The notes beneath the pieces are model-generated. The model saw only the letters and a list, made by a program, of their open reading frames with translations, was not told the origin of the DNA and made no database searches. From NCBI GenBank assembly GCA_029207755.1, contig JARCOQ010000002.1, positions 81,904,317-81,968,316 on the forward strand: a stretch of 64,000 bases of DNA. Direction: 5' to 3'. The DNA comes from Chamaea fasciata (taxonomy: Eukaryota > Chordata > Aves > Passeriformes > Sylviidae). Of the stretch, positions 1 through 13,205 are shown piece after piece; positions within the stretch are counted from its first letter, which is position 1; each line of letters starts with the position of its first letter. A program made the translations under genes and the position numbers.

Positions 1-127
1 CCTAACAGCCCTAATTTTGTCTCCAAAGAACTGTCTCTTAGTGCTCTACTGTTATTTGTATCTCATTGAAGCATAACTGTCCCAGTCATCAAAATTGCCT
101 TAGGGCAGAGTCTAGCTGGCAGCCTAT

Positions 128-335
128 TGCAAGGGGTGTTCCACAGGGTCAGTAGTGGGTACAGTCTCGGTCAACTTATTCATCCATGACCGGGGTGAAG
201 GGACAGACTGCAGCTTCAGGAAGTTTGATGGTGATACAAAACTGGGAGGCGTGGCTGATACACCAGGGTGCTGTGCTGTCAGCCTGAGAGATCTGGACTG
301 TCTCAACCACACAAACCAGCTGCAGAACGTTTGAT
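128..335 (+). mobile_element. CR1 LINE fragment (3' part of reverse transcriptase ORF)
   Basis: Read on the + strand with one or two frame breaks, this piece resembles the C-terminal part of the CR1 ORF2 protein: a GVPQGS-like start, then a NLFI.D segment, then DTKLGGVADTP. It is truncated at both ends, lacks the CR1 3' octamer tail, and is diverged enough to be inactive. Confidence 0.7.
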
Positions 336-3300
336 TTCTGTGTGTGATTATTTCATAGGTAGCATTCATTATAACAATGTATCAGCATATATCAGACTAT
401 ACTTGGGGCACTTATATACTTCTCCAAGCAAAAAGAGTATGTTAGACAAGGCTAGAATACAATTTCTCTCTTATTTATGCGTTTAAGTTAATTAAGTGCA
501 GAGAGGGTTGGAGAGAAGACCAAACCCTGAATATCATGGCACTTGCAGTCAGGTTCAGCTGAAAAGCTGAACTTTGACTTCCTGTCTCACCTGCACTTGA
601 GGATATTAAGAGGAGTGAAGTAGATGTAGTTTTAGGGTGCTATTCCTGTTGTAGCTCTTTGTACTGGTGTGATAGCTCAGCTGGTCACAAAGATACTGGA
701 CTAAAGGGGAAGTTTTTCTTAGAAATCTTTTTTCCTTTTTTCCATTTTATAATCTCCACTTCTTATGTTAGCAGTCATACCTCTAACTAGTATCAAATTG
801 CCAAGCTGAGGAGAAGTCAAGAAAAAAGTGTTAAGTCACAGAGAAAGTAATAATTATGCTGGCTCTTTGCTCCTCTTTTCTGTGCATATATGATGCTGCT
901 TTTAAAACTAGGTCATATCTGCTCCTGTGATCTGCTGTTTCTGAGGTTCCTGCTACCTGTGCACTGTGCCTTTGGGTAGATGAGCTCTGCACTATTCAGG
1001 CACTTCTGAGTCCATACTGTGCCCTGTGCCAGCCACAAGCAGCACAGCTGCAGTTATTGATGCTCAGCATAAACTGTGAGCTTTTGCAGAGAAGTCAACT
1101 TTCAGTTCTTTCCACATGTGAACAAAGTGATTTTTTACAAGCTTGGAAACAATGATCTTGCTTCTACCTATGAGGCAAAGAGCCCCGAGGTGCTGTGCAT
1201 ACAATACACAGAGCTGCCTTAGGCTTCACTGTGAGCTGCATGAATACCAGACCTACAGGACTGCTCCTGAGAGAATTTCATCCAGGTCATGCCATTGGGC
1301 CTCCACAGATGTTGTGATTGTAATTAAAAGGTAGAATCAGCCAGGGTACCCCATGACTGTAGCTTGAATGATATTGAATGGTGATGGCAATTTGTTAAAA
1401 AAATGAAGAAACTCTCTCTAGCAGAGAACCACAACCACTTATACGTGACCATATACACAAGCAACTGAACATCACTCCGGAAAAATACAGCTCATATACA
1501 GCTCAGTAGTACAGTTCACATTCCGAGCTGTGACAATAAGCAGTAAAAGAAATTAGGCAAAGGAAAGAGTTTGCAGAGTTTCCTGTGGCAGTGCAGGATT
1601 TCTCATGGAGATGAGCCTGAGCCTGAGGTGAGCCCCAACCACCAGTCCCTTCAGGTCAGACTGGAAAGAAAGCATTGTCCAAAGCACTAGGGAATGAGCT
1701 CACATTTCCCACTGCCTTGGACTGCACACATTTCTGCCTCCTAGTCCTTCGTCGACCCAGGCACACCTCTCCTCCTGAAATATACGCAGTCACCTTTTTT
1801 CAGTGGGTATTGACAAGAGGTACAGGAGAATGGCTGAATGCAATATCAGTTCCAGTCTGATATTGAGATATCCAGGCATCAAAGTGCCTCCAGCAGCCCA
1901 TTTTTGTATCAAAGCTTTTCAAAGATGCATGGTTTGACAGGAAGTGATGCTCACTCTTTCCATATATCTAGCTCCTCTTACTCTTTCAGGAGCAGGAGAA
2001 TAAGATATGCAAGAAAGCTGCACAGTGCACATCAGTTTAGCTCCTACAGAGCCCCATGTCTCATATTCTTCAGCCAAGACTGTTTTCACTAGCACTGATG
2101 AGAGAATTACTCCAAACTGACATGAGAGTCAGGAGAATGCCCAATCCACAGGAATTCACTGACGACATGGCAGAAGGCACCTGGGGGGAGAGCAGTGGTC
2201 AGTCCATTCCATGGTCTGCCAGTAAGGGCTAAATGATACGTGCTGAGCAAGTACTGCAGCAGGAGCAGAAGAAGACAAAATAATTTTTATTCTGAGTCTT
2301 TATGATCATGTAAAACTGACTGTAGGCTTCGACACACAGGTGGAAGAAGATGGATATGAGTAAAACAATGTATTTGATCCTATTCTGTGCCAATTCATTT
2401 CCACACAAAAGCTTACCTTGTCATTTAAAAGTAGCAGCTGAATGATCCAAGTGTGAAAGGGGTCAATTATGTTTCAGTGGACTAGCTCAGATTCTGACAG
2501 ACTCCAGGCAATTATGGGCCTCCAGGAAGTCAGGATCTAAATCAACAGGATGTTTAAAACAGGCTGGAATCAGCTTCAAACACCTGCATTTACCGTGGAA
2601 GTGACTACATATGCAAATACCACAGTCACTGGAGATCCATCCAGTTCAGTAAACACTTTCCAACTCACCCTAAATAGATACCTAGATTTCTATGGCTGAT
2701 AAATCCAGAGCTGTAGCAAAGACCAGGCAGGAAAGGCCACTTATACCCAAATCCTGTCACTTAGTACTACTGCGGTGGAAAGAGTTTTGCCTATTCATAT
2801 AGATCTTAATTACTAGGAGGAACAACAATTCATCCTGTGTTTTTACAAGTCACCAGTTATGGATCCAGCACAGGCTTTTTGGGACACATCTATTTATCTA
2901 GGAGGTAGAAAGATGTTTTGAATCTACTGAGACCAACCAGTGGAAGTAGTGGAAAAAGGCCCATCTGAAGACAGCTTACATGCTCAACCAAGTCATGTGA
3001 TGCACCCCTACAAATATTGCTTCCAGTTTCTGGCCCCAGTATGTTATACGGCTGTTAATCTTATTCTATATTGTTTGCTCAAAACATTTCCCAAATACCA
3101 TACGAATTTATCCTTTCAAGTACACTTGCAAAACTTCGTGGGCTGTCCTGTTTATGGGCTCCACCATAAGCTAAATTGATCAACAGCTACAGAGTGTCAT
3201 ATCCTTAGTGCAAGTATGAGAAAAAACATCATCTGAGGTTCTTTTTTAAAAAATTTTTATCTCTAAACATAATCTTCAAGAGCATGCAGCAACTCTACCT

Positions 3301-6300
3301 CAATTCCTTTGTGGACTGATCAGGAGAGGAAACACTTGAAGAGAGCTTCACAGAAAAGAGAGATGAAAAGATAGAAAGTAGAGATTTCAAACGAAATATA
3401 TATATATATACACACATATGCTTATACGTGTGTATATGTATATTAAATGCCAGTTTGAGCACACAAATTCAGTGTGAGACCACCAAGTTTCTGAAGATTG
3501 AGGGATTCTCTGTAAGGAATCTGTCATTGTCTACCGCGAATGCCTTGTGCCAATAAACTGTTAAATTCCTTCCTGGAATTTGAGGTCAGAAGGGAAATGA
3601 TTGACTACACTTTTTCCTCTGACCCTCACAACAGCTATGTGAGGCAATTTCTTGTAGAGGGAAGTAGTTGATGACCAGAAGCCATTGTCTGTCAATCCTG
3701 GATACAGACAATATTTAAAAACTTAAAGATTTAACGGAAATCAGTTCACATGCTATTTAAATTTCAACTAGATCAGGCAATTTCATCACAATTCTATTAA
3801 AAAATGTGTCTTCATCTTGCTATAAGTCATAGCCAAGGTACCTGCATGAGGGCCCTCTGGCACAGGATAACTCCACACAATGCAGGATGTCTGCCAGAGG
3901 AGTTAAAGGGAGATTTACAAGCTGATTGTTCATGGCCCTGCACCATCTGACAAGTACTGTGGTCCGTTTAACTGAAGGTTCCCTGTCAGGAATCAGCAGT
4001 TTCAGGAACTGGTTGCATGGCTCTTCCTCCCTTGGTAAGATAGCATGGTTTCACCCAGAGGAAAGTTACCATGCGCTGTTGGGAAATATGAGTGTGTATA
4101 TGGGCAGTGATCACAGAGGACTCTGTCCTATAGAATGAATTCCTGAGCTGATATGTTGAACCCTTCGGTTGCCTTAGCTTTGCTAATCTTTTTTAAAATA
4201 TCGATCTTCAAACAATCAAGCTTACAAAGCCTGCTTATTTAGGAAAGATCAACATATACATAAAATTCTACCTATCAGCCCCTAAATTGGAACCTCTTCA
4301 AATCCGGTTTAGGATGCATACTCTAACTGAAATGTAAACCAGCGTACAAAATTTACTAGTGGAGTAGCACAATTTGGATTTCAACTTTTTTTGTGTTTTG
4401 TGCACAGCATTTTTATAAGTTGACATGCGCACTGATAAAGAAAACTGCAAACTGCTTTATTTTGTAATCTAAGTAGCACTTGAACTGTAAAATCATGCTT
4501 CAGATGCTAAGAGTTTTTGTCAATACTGGCCCACAGACTTCCTATTTCCAAGAACCTGACTGATGCAGAAATAAACTTTTTTAAAGTTTTAAAGGCCACA
4601 TTGAGGAGTTTTGCTCTGGACTGGCTCATTGACACAGATGACAGTGGCTGTGTTCATGCAAATCTTACCTAAATTAGGGTGAATGTTGCTGACACCAGCA
4701 GAGAATCCTGACTTTGCTGATTTATACTTAGAAAAGGTGAAGGTTCAAGTGAACTAAAATTCAACTATCAGCAAAACTGCATAGTCCAGGACAAACACAG
4801 GAAATCTGAAAGTAGATATGTACATTTAATTTTACTACTTAGCTAGTTCTGAAGATTCAGTGCCGTATTTGCTTGCAGTGTTTCTTTGCCTCTTATCCAT
4901 ATATTTAAATTTCATAGTAAGAAGTTTTTGGTTCAATCTTGGAAAATTCGCTTTTACTCTGTCAGTCTGGAGAAGAGAAGCACTCCCTAGTAGGAAGAAA
5001 TGGCAGCATTATTTTTTCTTCACTTTTGAATAAAGTAGTTTCTCTCTAGTTTGGTACAGCTAACAAGCTCAGGCAGAGGTACACACTCCTCCACTACAAA
5101 ATAGCTGGTAATGATTCTTTTTTTTCTTGCTGAAAACAGAGGGGTTTTTACCTCTCAATGTGAAATCCTTGTGGAGAGAAGACACTCTTGTTTTACCTTG
5201 CCCTGATGGTTTGAGGTCAGAGCTCTAACCACCATAGGGTTTACTTTGACTGTGTGTACTAAGATAAAGATTGACATTTGTCTCTGAAAGAGTTTTCGAT
5301 TAATATAATGAGTATAACTTAACTTTTTCATTGTAAAAAAAAAATATATGCCCACTTTTGCAGTGAAGGTTTACATATGATTTGCTTATGTCCTTTATCT
5401 GAGTGGTCTTTGGTGAAAAATAAGAAAGAACAGGTTGGGTTTTTTTAAAGCTAAATGGCATGGAAGGTCAGGAATACCATAGCTATTTAGATGATTTCAG
5501 TTTTGTTTTCTTTGCTCAGTAATAGTTGCATACACAAGTGCACAGAGGGTAGAAGTGTCATTTCCCAAATGTATTTCTTCTTAAAAGAAGGTAAGCTAAA
5601 ACATCAAATAATGCCTTTGTGATAACATAACTAAAGGCTTGGCAACAGTTTCTGACCTTCATAATAATGATACTCAGAACAAAACAATGGGAAAAAAAAT
5701 CTGCTAAAAGAACAAGGAAGCCCAAATACAAAGAAATTTCTTAGAAGACTTAGGTTCACATCCTCACTGAATGAACCAAACTCTTGGCTTTTGGAAGTGT
5801 AGAGATGTAACACTGCAAGCTAAAATTTGCATGAAAGTTTATTGCAAGGGTGAGAAAGAACCATGAAGCCAAAACCTGCAGCCTCTTTCGGTAAAGCCCG
5901 TGTTCAGTTTAGGAAACATTCTGACGGAGATGGACTCATTTACATTCCTCAGTTTGGGGAACTTGAACATTTGCAGAAGTGTTTCTCTGAATCGCATGAA
6001 TGCTGCTTCACGAACTGTACTTGAGATATGTTACAAAAGAGCACTTCTTGTTCTTCATATTAAAACCCCTTACTTTATTTAAATATTTAAGTGTTTGTCA
6101 CTTTTCCCACAGCTTAAGATTACTGACCCTTGGCTCTTTATCTTCCTGACTCCTTTTTCTCCTCACACTCGGTCTACAACAGAAATTAAGCATTTGTTTT
6201 ATGTGCTTTTACTCGCTCTGTCATCTCAGTAGTAATTCAGACAAGTCCAGGAGGGGTTGAAATCCCAGGAGGAACAATCTGAGAACTCCTAAATTTTCTC

Positions 6301-7882
6301 TAGTTTTATCTACCATTAGGTAGACATAAAGTATCCTAACCCTTTAGATCTTGTTATTGCTTTGTGATCAAAATGAGTAAATAAAATATAATGTAAAATA
6401 AAAATATACTAAAAAAGTAGTCTTTTAAGAAAAAACAAAATCCTTCTGGTACACTCGCATTGATGAAAAACTATTAATAGGATTTTTCTAAGTGCTTACA
6501 ATAAAATCTGCGCTTTCACTTTGCGTCATCCTAAATCTATTTAGATGAAATGCATCTGAGCTGAAATTGCATTTCAGCTTGTTTTTCCTGTAATCTGAAG
6601 CATGCCATCCTACATTCTTCAGACAGACAGGTGTCTTTCTAAAAGTGTAACAATATCAAAGAATTTATGAAATAAGAACATTTTTCCCTATGCAATAGTG
6701 CTTTGACAGGTAGTGAACCAAAAATTATGAAACACAATAGGTTTTGAAATGCTTTCTGGTGCATGATATATTTTAAGGGTTATTTTTCCCTCTCAAGTCA
6801 CAATTTTTTTACAAATTGGCAATTTCCATTTTGACTACACTCACAGGCCTTTCAGTCTTTTTCACAGGTGTGCTTGACACTGACAACAGGAAGATAATAA
6901 ATGTGAGAGAGAAATCACATCAGCCTTATTTAGCAGTTCTCTGAAAATAGACACATCTCTACTGTTACTCTTCCACAGCAAAGAAGTAACACAGATATCT
7001 TGTGATTTTTTTACTGTTTGATTTTCAGTACACCTTTAATGTTTTATTTATCATCTTTTGTCAATGGAAGGGAAAGAAATTCCTATTCCTTCAGAAAAGC
7101 ATTAAGCAGCTGTCACCTCAGCTTATGGTTGCAGCTTGGATAAAAACCTGATGCCACTGAATTTCCAAGTGAGTTTTCTGTGCAGAGTGCCACTAACCAG
7201 TGAGTACAAAGAGTAGCAAAAAAATCCTACATGCATTTAGTATTACTCCAGAGGCTTAGTACTTAATATGAGACTAATATATATCCATCTACTAAATGCT
7301 TCAGAAATCAAGCAAGCAGAAAAGTTTAACGTTTCTCCTTCTATGTCACAAGCTTGAGGACTGATGCAAATGTCAGTAGGGCTGGATCATGTCACCTGAA
7401 GAATCCTTATCGAGTTTTCAGTCTGCCTGTATGAATATTGGTCTGCAATATTTTTAAATCTAGGTCTCCCAAAAATTAAAGCAAAACCATGTATTTCTAA
7501 CAGGGAAATTTATGTAACAGAACTATATTTTTAAAATTATGCATATGAAACCATAGCTTAGCGTGGATGTTTTAAAATCCATGCAAGCTTTACTGATTTG
7601 AATTCTGTTGGAAACCTGAAATAGAATGGAAAAAACACATAAAATGTAAAAGGAGTTTAATTCTAAACCTCTAAAGAGAGATTCTTTTCTCTCTTGATGT
7701 ATTACATTTTCAAATTAAACCACCAGAGACAGACAGAGACTGCGTGCAGTGAGGGAAGGTCATAGTTACCCTGAAAAAGAAGAAAATAGAAACACAGCAT
7801 TAACTAAACCCCAAAAGACACAGCCATGGGAGCAGTGAAGTACTTTGAAATGATATATTGTGGTTCCAGCAGCTTAACCTGG
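336..7882. other. Noncoding stretch upstream of P2RY8; no gene recognised
   Basis: AT-rich sequence with only short chance ORFs and no CpG-rich promoter. It holds an AT/AC microsatellite (about 3399-3445). It may be intergenic or part of the 5' intron of P2RY8, because the P2RY8 coding exon opens with a splice acceptor and its first exon is not recognisable here. Confidence 0.5.
3399..3445. repeat. AT/AC-rich microsatellite
   Basis: Alternating TA dinucleotides grade into CA and TG alternation. This is a simple repeat with no coding content. Confidence 0.75.
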
Positions 7883-8461
7883 TGTCATGGTTTCACCCTA
7901 GCCAGCAGCCAAGCCCCAGAGTTGCTTGCTCACCTCCCCCACTAGGCAGGATTGGGGAGAGATTTGAAAGGGTAAAAGGAAGAAAAATTGTGGGTTGAGA
8001 CAAAGACAATTTAATAAGGAAAGCAAAAGCCATGCACACAAGCAAAACAAAACAAGGAATTAATCTGCTGTTTCCCATGGGCTGACAGGTGTTCAGGCAT
8101 CTCCAGGAAAGCAGGGCTCCATGAAAGAGTTACTTGGGAAGGCAAACACCATCACTCCAAATGGTCCCTCCTTCCTCCTTCTTCCGTCTATTTTATATAC
8201 TGGTAATGATGTTGTATAGTATGGAATATCCCTTTGGTCAATTTGGGCTTCCTGTCTGTGTCTCCTCCCAGCCTCTCATGTACCCCAACTTCCTTGCCAG
8301 CACGGCACGACAAAAAACAGTGTGGTGGCTCTGTGTAAACCCTGCTCAGCAATTACAAAAATATTTTTCTATTGTCAACTCTGTGTTCAGCACAAATCCA
8401 AAAAATAGTCTCATACCAGCCACTGTGGAGAAAATTAACTCTATCCCAGCCAAACCCCACA
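7883..8461 (-). mobile_element. Solo LTR of an avian endogenous retrovirus
   Basis: On the minus strand the element begins TGTGGGG and ends CCATGACA, the TG...CA ends of a retroviral LTR, over 579 bp. It contains a TATA-like box (minus-strand equivalent of attttatata near 8190) and, further downstream on that strand, a TTAAAT/ATTAAA-type poly(A) signal region (near 8007), in the order expected for U3-R. The base composition and several blocks match a solo LTR type common in bird genomes, from memory. The bases acctgg occur on both sides (7877-7882 and 8463-8468, one base off the LTR end), consistent with a 6-bp target duplication of ERVK type. No internal retroviral coding region is present. 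Confidence 0.75.
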
Positions 8462-11069
8462 TACCTGGGCCTTTAAAAATCAAATCATTACAAGTAAGGG
8501 TAAACCAGAGCAGGGATTTCTACTCCAGGCTTTCCTGGCAAGGAATTCAGAATTAGAGCATGAAGGAATCTGGCAAAAGGAAAGATTAAACTGGGAGGAG
8601 GATTTTCTGTACTCCACATTTCCTCAAGAGGCTATTCACCCTCAAGAATGACACGCAACATCAGTCTTGTGTGCTTTGCATGCCCCCTTCTCCCCTGCAG
8701 AAGACTCTAAAGGAACCACCCATCATTCTTCTTCTGCTCATTGTGATGGCCAGCATCATTACTGAAAATCATGTCAAGGAGACCTACCCTTTTTGGAAAG
8801 CTCTTTTAGGCATGTAATCAGTAAGTCTGGGGTCTTTCAACTTTAATTCAAGAGGTGCCCACATTTGGAGGCACTTAAGTTTTACTGACAGTAGTGTTCC
8901 ACAAGTGCATAAAATTTGCCTTTAGCCAGGCCATTAATGCTGACACTGTTTTCCATTCCGCGGCATCTCTGTGTGCATTTTTTATCTCCTTCTTATCAAG
9001 ATGTTCTGTCAGAAAAAGTAAGTACAGAAGAAAATACGTTTGAGATTAACTCTAACACAAACCAAAATGTGACACATATTAGATAGCTTTATGATCAGTG
9101 TGACAGATTTAATGGAAATTTTCACCAATATTCCTACCTTCCCAAGTACCTGTAATTTCTATAGGAATAGCACCTAGGGGCCTGTGATAGCAAATATCTT
9201 TCACTTGCAGAAATATATTATTAGAGGTCTGTGGTGACTCTGATATAGATAACAATTTTCTGTTTGTTTTGAGAAGTATAGAGTTGTTAGGCACAAAGGG
9301 ATGCTACTTGAGCAGGATTTTTGAGGCAATAGACTTCATGAATAAATATTTACTATGGTAAATCCCAGACAGATGAGTTGAAATAGAGAGGATTAAGGCT
9401 TTTTTCACAAGAGGTATGTGACAGTGAGTGCTTTTTCAAGTTAGCCTGAAAAATGAAGAATTAGTTTCATTCTTGATAGAACTCCTCTGAGAAGAACTGA
9501 ATTTCATTTGCAACAGATTTGGCTCAAGGGGCTTTTTGCAATTGTGCCCATCTGATGATCACTTTACTACTTGAAACATGATTGCTCTGTAACACGAGCA
9601 TGATTTTTGTACGTCTCTGACTTCTTTGCACTTCCTATTTTCTTGTTCCTTTATCTAGGATTCCAACAACTCATCTGGAAGCAGCATCAATCATTATAAC
9701 TTCCTTGATACTGACTCTCACCACTTCTGAATATTTTTTAGCTGACATTTGAAGCACTATGTCAAATAGATCAGATCAAGAAAAAACCTCAATAAGTCCT
9801 CACTGAGCTGCTTGCTGCTGTAGCGGTACCTTTTTCTGGAGCTGCACTTGGTAGATCTGCACATCTATCTCCAGCAGAGACTTCACATTTGCCAGGTTTC
9901 AGGAATCATCAGTGGTTCAGAAAGCAAGCTTTTCTGTAAAAGCCTCTCTCAGAAAGCACAGGTTTTACCAAAACGGTTATTTCCAGCGATAAGAGTTTCC
10001 CAGCAACATGGGCTGGGCTCTTTGAAGGACTGACTGGTTACACTGCTCATGGCCTACAACCACACAAATTAAAGCTCTTTTCTAACAAGATATGAGGTTA
10101 AGTGACACCAACTGGCACCTATGTTTTTTAATCTAACCTCCTACATCAGGGCTGTCTTGCAACAAGATGCTTGGAATAAACCATGCAGGTGATGAGATTC
10201 CACAAGCAGGTGTGCCTGAACCCACTCTCTGCCTGTTATTAAGTAGAAATGTGCCCACAGTTATCAGCTGACTTGGCCTGGCACCTCTTCAGCCCTTATT
10301 GTAACTCATCACTGTAGATATATCTTCTGCCTTTCTGGGAATTTGTTGCCATTTCTTCACTTTTTTAATGCTGTACATTTATGAAATTGCCTCCCTGTAC
10401 TTGCAGCTTAACGAAAGCAAGCACACACATTGAGGTATGAGTTCTTTTCTGCAGCTGTTGAATGCTACTACACTGCTTAAAATAAATAGGTTAAACTGTG
10501 AGCTATTGCATCTGCCAAGAAAGATTTATGTAAACCAGACAGTGAAAGCATGGGCTGCTTTGCAGACTGCAAAACTGAAACTAATTTTGCAGAATTACAG
10601 ATGATGCAAATAAGACAGCTGCAAACAGAATATTTTTAAATAACTTATATTTTGCAGAAACTGAAGCTTGATAGTCTTTTTCTTCTTGGTAGAAGAGGGC
10701 CTCTCCAGCCTGTAAACCAGTCCAAGCAATTGCAATCTGTCTCTGGTTCTCAGGTTTCTTTCTTAATATTCTGTTTATATTATAGATATAGCAAGAGTCA
10801 TTGAATGCATGTTCTCCTTCCCCTAAGCTGAAGAAAAAAGAAAGAAAAATTAAATCCAGCTTTTACTTGAAATGGATCACAGTTTAGTTTGGGGGAAAAT
10901 GGTCAGAAGATATTGTGTACTAAAGAAATCAAGGTCATGACATCTAGAGTGGATACAATGGATTTAGCTTATGGAGAAGCTACGGACTAGTGTTCTCACA
11001 CAGACATCAACTGAATTTCAACTTGTGATATGTGATTTTCTTTATGTTACAGTAACATAGGAGGTGTGA
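8462..11069. other. Noncoding stretch; no gene recognised
   Basis: Between the solo LTR and a CR1 fragment there are only short ORFs with no recognisable domain and no repeat I can name. Confidence 0.5.
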
Positions 11070-11353
11070 TAATGAATAGACTACAGAGCAATCTGGACAG
11101 GAGGGATTAATGGGCCAAGGTCAATGGTGTGAGGTTCAAAAAGGCAAAATGCCAAGTCCTGCACTTGGGTCACAAGAACCCCATGCAGCACTACAGGCTT
11201 GAGGCAGAGTGGCTGTGAAGCTGCCCAGTGGAAAAGAACCTGGGGGTTCTGGTTAACAACAAGCAGTGCTATGATTTAATTGACATGGTGGTGTTTGATC
11301 AAAGGTTCCATGATCTTGGAGGTCTTTTCCAAGCTTAATGATTCTATGATTCT
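11070..11353 (+). mobile_element. CR1 LINE 3' fragment
   Basis: Plus-orientation CR1 with an internal deletion. The block that reads caagaaccccatgcagcac (also found at the 42.0 kb CR1) is followed by the typical 3' end, in which tggaggtcttttccaa leads into two copies of the terminal octamer (gattctatgattct). It lies about 240 bp upstream of the P2RY8 splice acceptor. Confidence 0.8.
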
Positions 11354-11592
11354 AAGCATCAGAAAACCATTCAGCAGAGATAAGCAGCTGTTCCAAGACA
11401 GGAAGAAGTCAGAATGGTAAAAACATGATGATTTGGAGGGAGGCAAGACTCTTCAGAAAGTAATTTTAATGGATTCAGTACATTCAAGGAAAATCTGTCA
11501 AAGTAAAGAATTTTTTAGTTGATTAATATAGGATTTATGTCCTTAATTTCTGTTTTGATATATATTTTTTTCACTTGACATTTCTCTTCTAG

Positions 11593-11660
11593 GTTTTCAA
11601 GCCAAGTGTTCATGATATGATCCAGCTGGCTTACAGTGATCAACAACCCACTTGTGAATA
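11593..11660 (+). other. P2RY8: P2RY8 5' UTR part of the coding exon, with two uORFs
   Basis: A 3' splice site (pyrimidine-rich tract then tctag, AG at 11591-11592) starts the exon, so an upstream noncoding exon must exist. The leader contains two small uORFs. One is ATG-ATA-TGA at 11612-11620. The other has 14 codons from ATG 11617 to TAA 11659-11661. The stop of the first overlaps the start of the second, and the stop of the second shares its last A with the P2RY8 ATG (TAATG). Confidence 0.65.
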
Positions 11661-12734
11661 ATGGGTAAAAACGAATCCCACCTGGATGCTTTGACGCTGG
11701 CAATGCTCCAGAATAAAACAATCTCCATCACCCTCCCAGCTGTGTATTCAGTGGTGGCTCTGGTCAGCATCCCCGGCAACTTGTTCTCCCTTTGGGTGCT
11801 CTTTTGGCACATCAAACCCAAAACACCTTCTGTTATCTTCATGATCAACTTAAGCATCACGGACCTTATGCTGGCCAGCTGTTTCCCCTTCCAGATTTCT
11901 TACCACCTCCAAAGAAATCACTGGATATTTGGGAAGACGCTTTGCAGCCTTGTGACAGTGATGTTCTACTCCAACATGTATTCTTCCATATTGACCATGA
12001 CCCTTATCAGTGTGGAGCGGTATGTGGGTGTGGTACATCCCTTGAAATGGATCAAATGGAGAAGAAAAAGATATGCCTTCGCTGCCTGCCTAGCTATGTG
12101 GATTTTCTTGCTACTAGCCTTCTACCCACTAGAAACTACAGATCTGACCTATGAAGTGAAAGAATTAGGGATTATAACCTGTTTTGATGTCCTAAAATGG
12201 GATATGCTGCCCACCTTTGCCGCTTGGGTAGCCTTTCTCCTCACTTTATTTGTTGTGCTGTTCCTGATCCCTTTTCTTGTAACAGTTGGATGCTACATTG
12301 GTATCATTAGGAAGCTAATTCAGTCATCAAGCAGATACGGTGATAGGCAAAAGACTAGATCCATATACCTGGCAACAGTTGTCCTTCTGTCCTTCGTCAC
12401 TTGCTTCGCACCCAATAACTTTATCCTACTTGCGCATATGATCAGCCGCCTATTCTACAGCAGCAGTTTGTACCCTGCCTATAAGCTCACCTTGTGCCTC
12501 AGTTGCTTCAACAACTGCATAGATCCCTTCATTTACTATTTTGCATCGAAAGAATTTTACCAGAAATTCATGCAATTGTTTCGCCCCAATGTACTGCTCA
12601 GTGACAGCTTGGAAAACAGAAGGGAAAGTTTATTTTCTGGCAGGACCATGTCAGTCAGATCGATGTCAAGTGGACCCATGGATGGGTTAGAGGGAGTAAA
12701 GGTCAATTTGCAAAGGCAGGAAAGTGTTTTTTAG
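11661..12734 (+). CDS. P2RY8: P2Y receptor family member 8 (class A GPCR)
   Basis: A 357-residue seven-transmembrane receptor encoded in one exon; human P2RY8 is about the same length. Visible hallmarks are N-glycosylation sites N4-E-S and N18-K-T in a short extracellular N-terminus; GN at 39-40 in TM1; NLSITD at 63-68 in TM2; a disulfide pair C95/C174; ERY at 119-121 (the DRY motif) followed by VGVVHPL; CFAP at 248-251 in TM6; and DPFIY at 288-292 (the NPxxY position) in TM7. The tail is Ser-rich and ends ESVF, which fits a class I PDZ-binding pattern. In mammals this plasma-membrane receptor couples to G-alpha-13 and senses S-geranylgeranyl-glutathione to confine B cells in follicles; that role is inferred here by orthology. 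The ATG context is strong (A at -3, G at +4). A neighbouring P2Y-like paralogue is the main alternative, but synteny with ASMTL favours P2RY8. Confidence 0.93.
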   Translation: MGKNESHLDALTLAMLQNKTISITLPAVYSVVALVSIPGNLFSLWVLFWHIKPKTPSVIFMINLSITDLMLASCFPFQISYHLQRNHWIFGKTLCSLVTVMFYSNMYSSILTMTLISVERYVGVVHPLKWIKWRRKRYAFAACLAMWIFLLLAFYPLETTDLTYEVKELGIITCFDVLKWDMLPTFAAWVAFLLTLFVVLFLIPFLVTVGCYIGIIRKLIQSSSRYGDRQKTRSIYLATVVLLSFVTCFAPNNFILLAHMISRLFYSSSLYPAYKLTLCLSCFNNCIDPFIYYFASKEFYQKFMQLFRPNVLLSDSLENRRESLFSGRTMSVRSMSSGPMDGLEGVKVNLQRQESVF

Positions 12735-13205
12735 CTTTAGATATTCCCAGAAGAAAAACACCTGTGAAATTCATGGATAGACACAGAAAACATTTCCTTT
12801 TGAATGGCCACACCCAAAATACCTTGCTTCAGGAACAGAACTCAAGCTGTAATTAAATTGAATTTCAGCATTTTCTGGTCAGAAATGGAAGTGCTAAAGG
12901 AACTGAATTTATTCAAGAAGGCACTGAAGCAAATCAAACAGTGTTAGCCTGGAAATAGCCTTGCTGCATAAGACGAGGGATAGGTTTAGAACAGTTACTC
13001 TCAGGTTGAATGATAGTTAATCAAAGACTTGTGATTCTTAGTGAATGTGAAATATTTCTGAACAGAAATTAGAGCATACACCCAGACTGGTTTAGGGGTA
13101 AGGGAGTTGTTTTTCTAAGCAACGTGCTAAGCTTTGCTTTTGTTTATGTTTTTTTAAATTACATTTCTTTCTCTCTTGTTGTATTTTTATAAAAGAAATA
13201 ATAAA
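12735..13205 (+). other. P2RY8: Candidate P2RY8 3' UTR
   Basis: Sequence after the P2RY8 stop has no other gene. The first canonical AATAAA lies at 13200-13205 in an A-rich context; another occurs at 14441-14446. Which one is used cannot be decided from sequence alone. Confidence 0.4.

Noticed and set aside
664..740. tRNA-like A-box sequence (tagctcagctggt)
   Set aside because: No matching B box or acceptor stem pairing follows, so it is not a tRNA gene.
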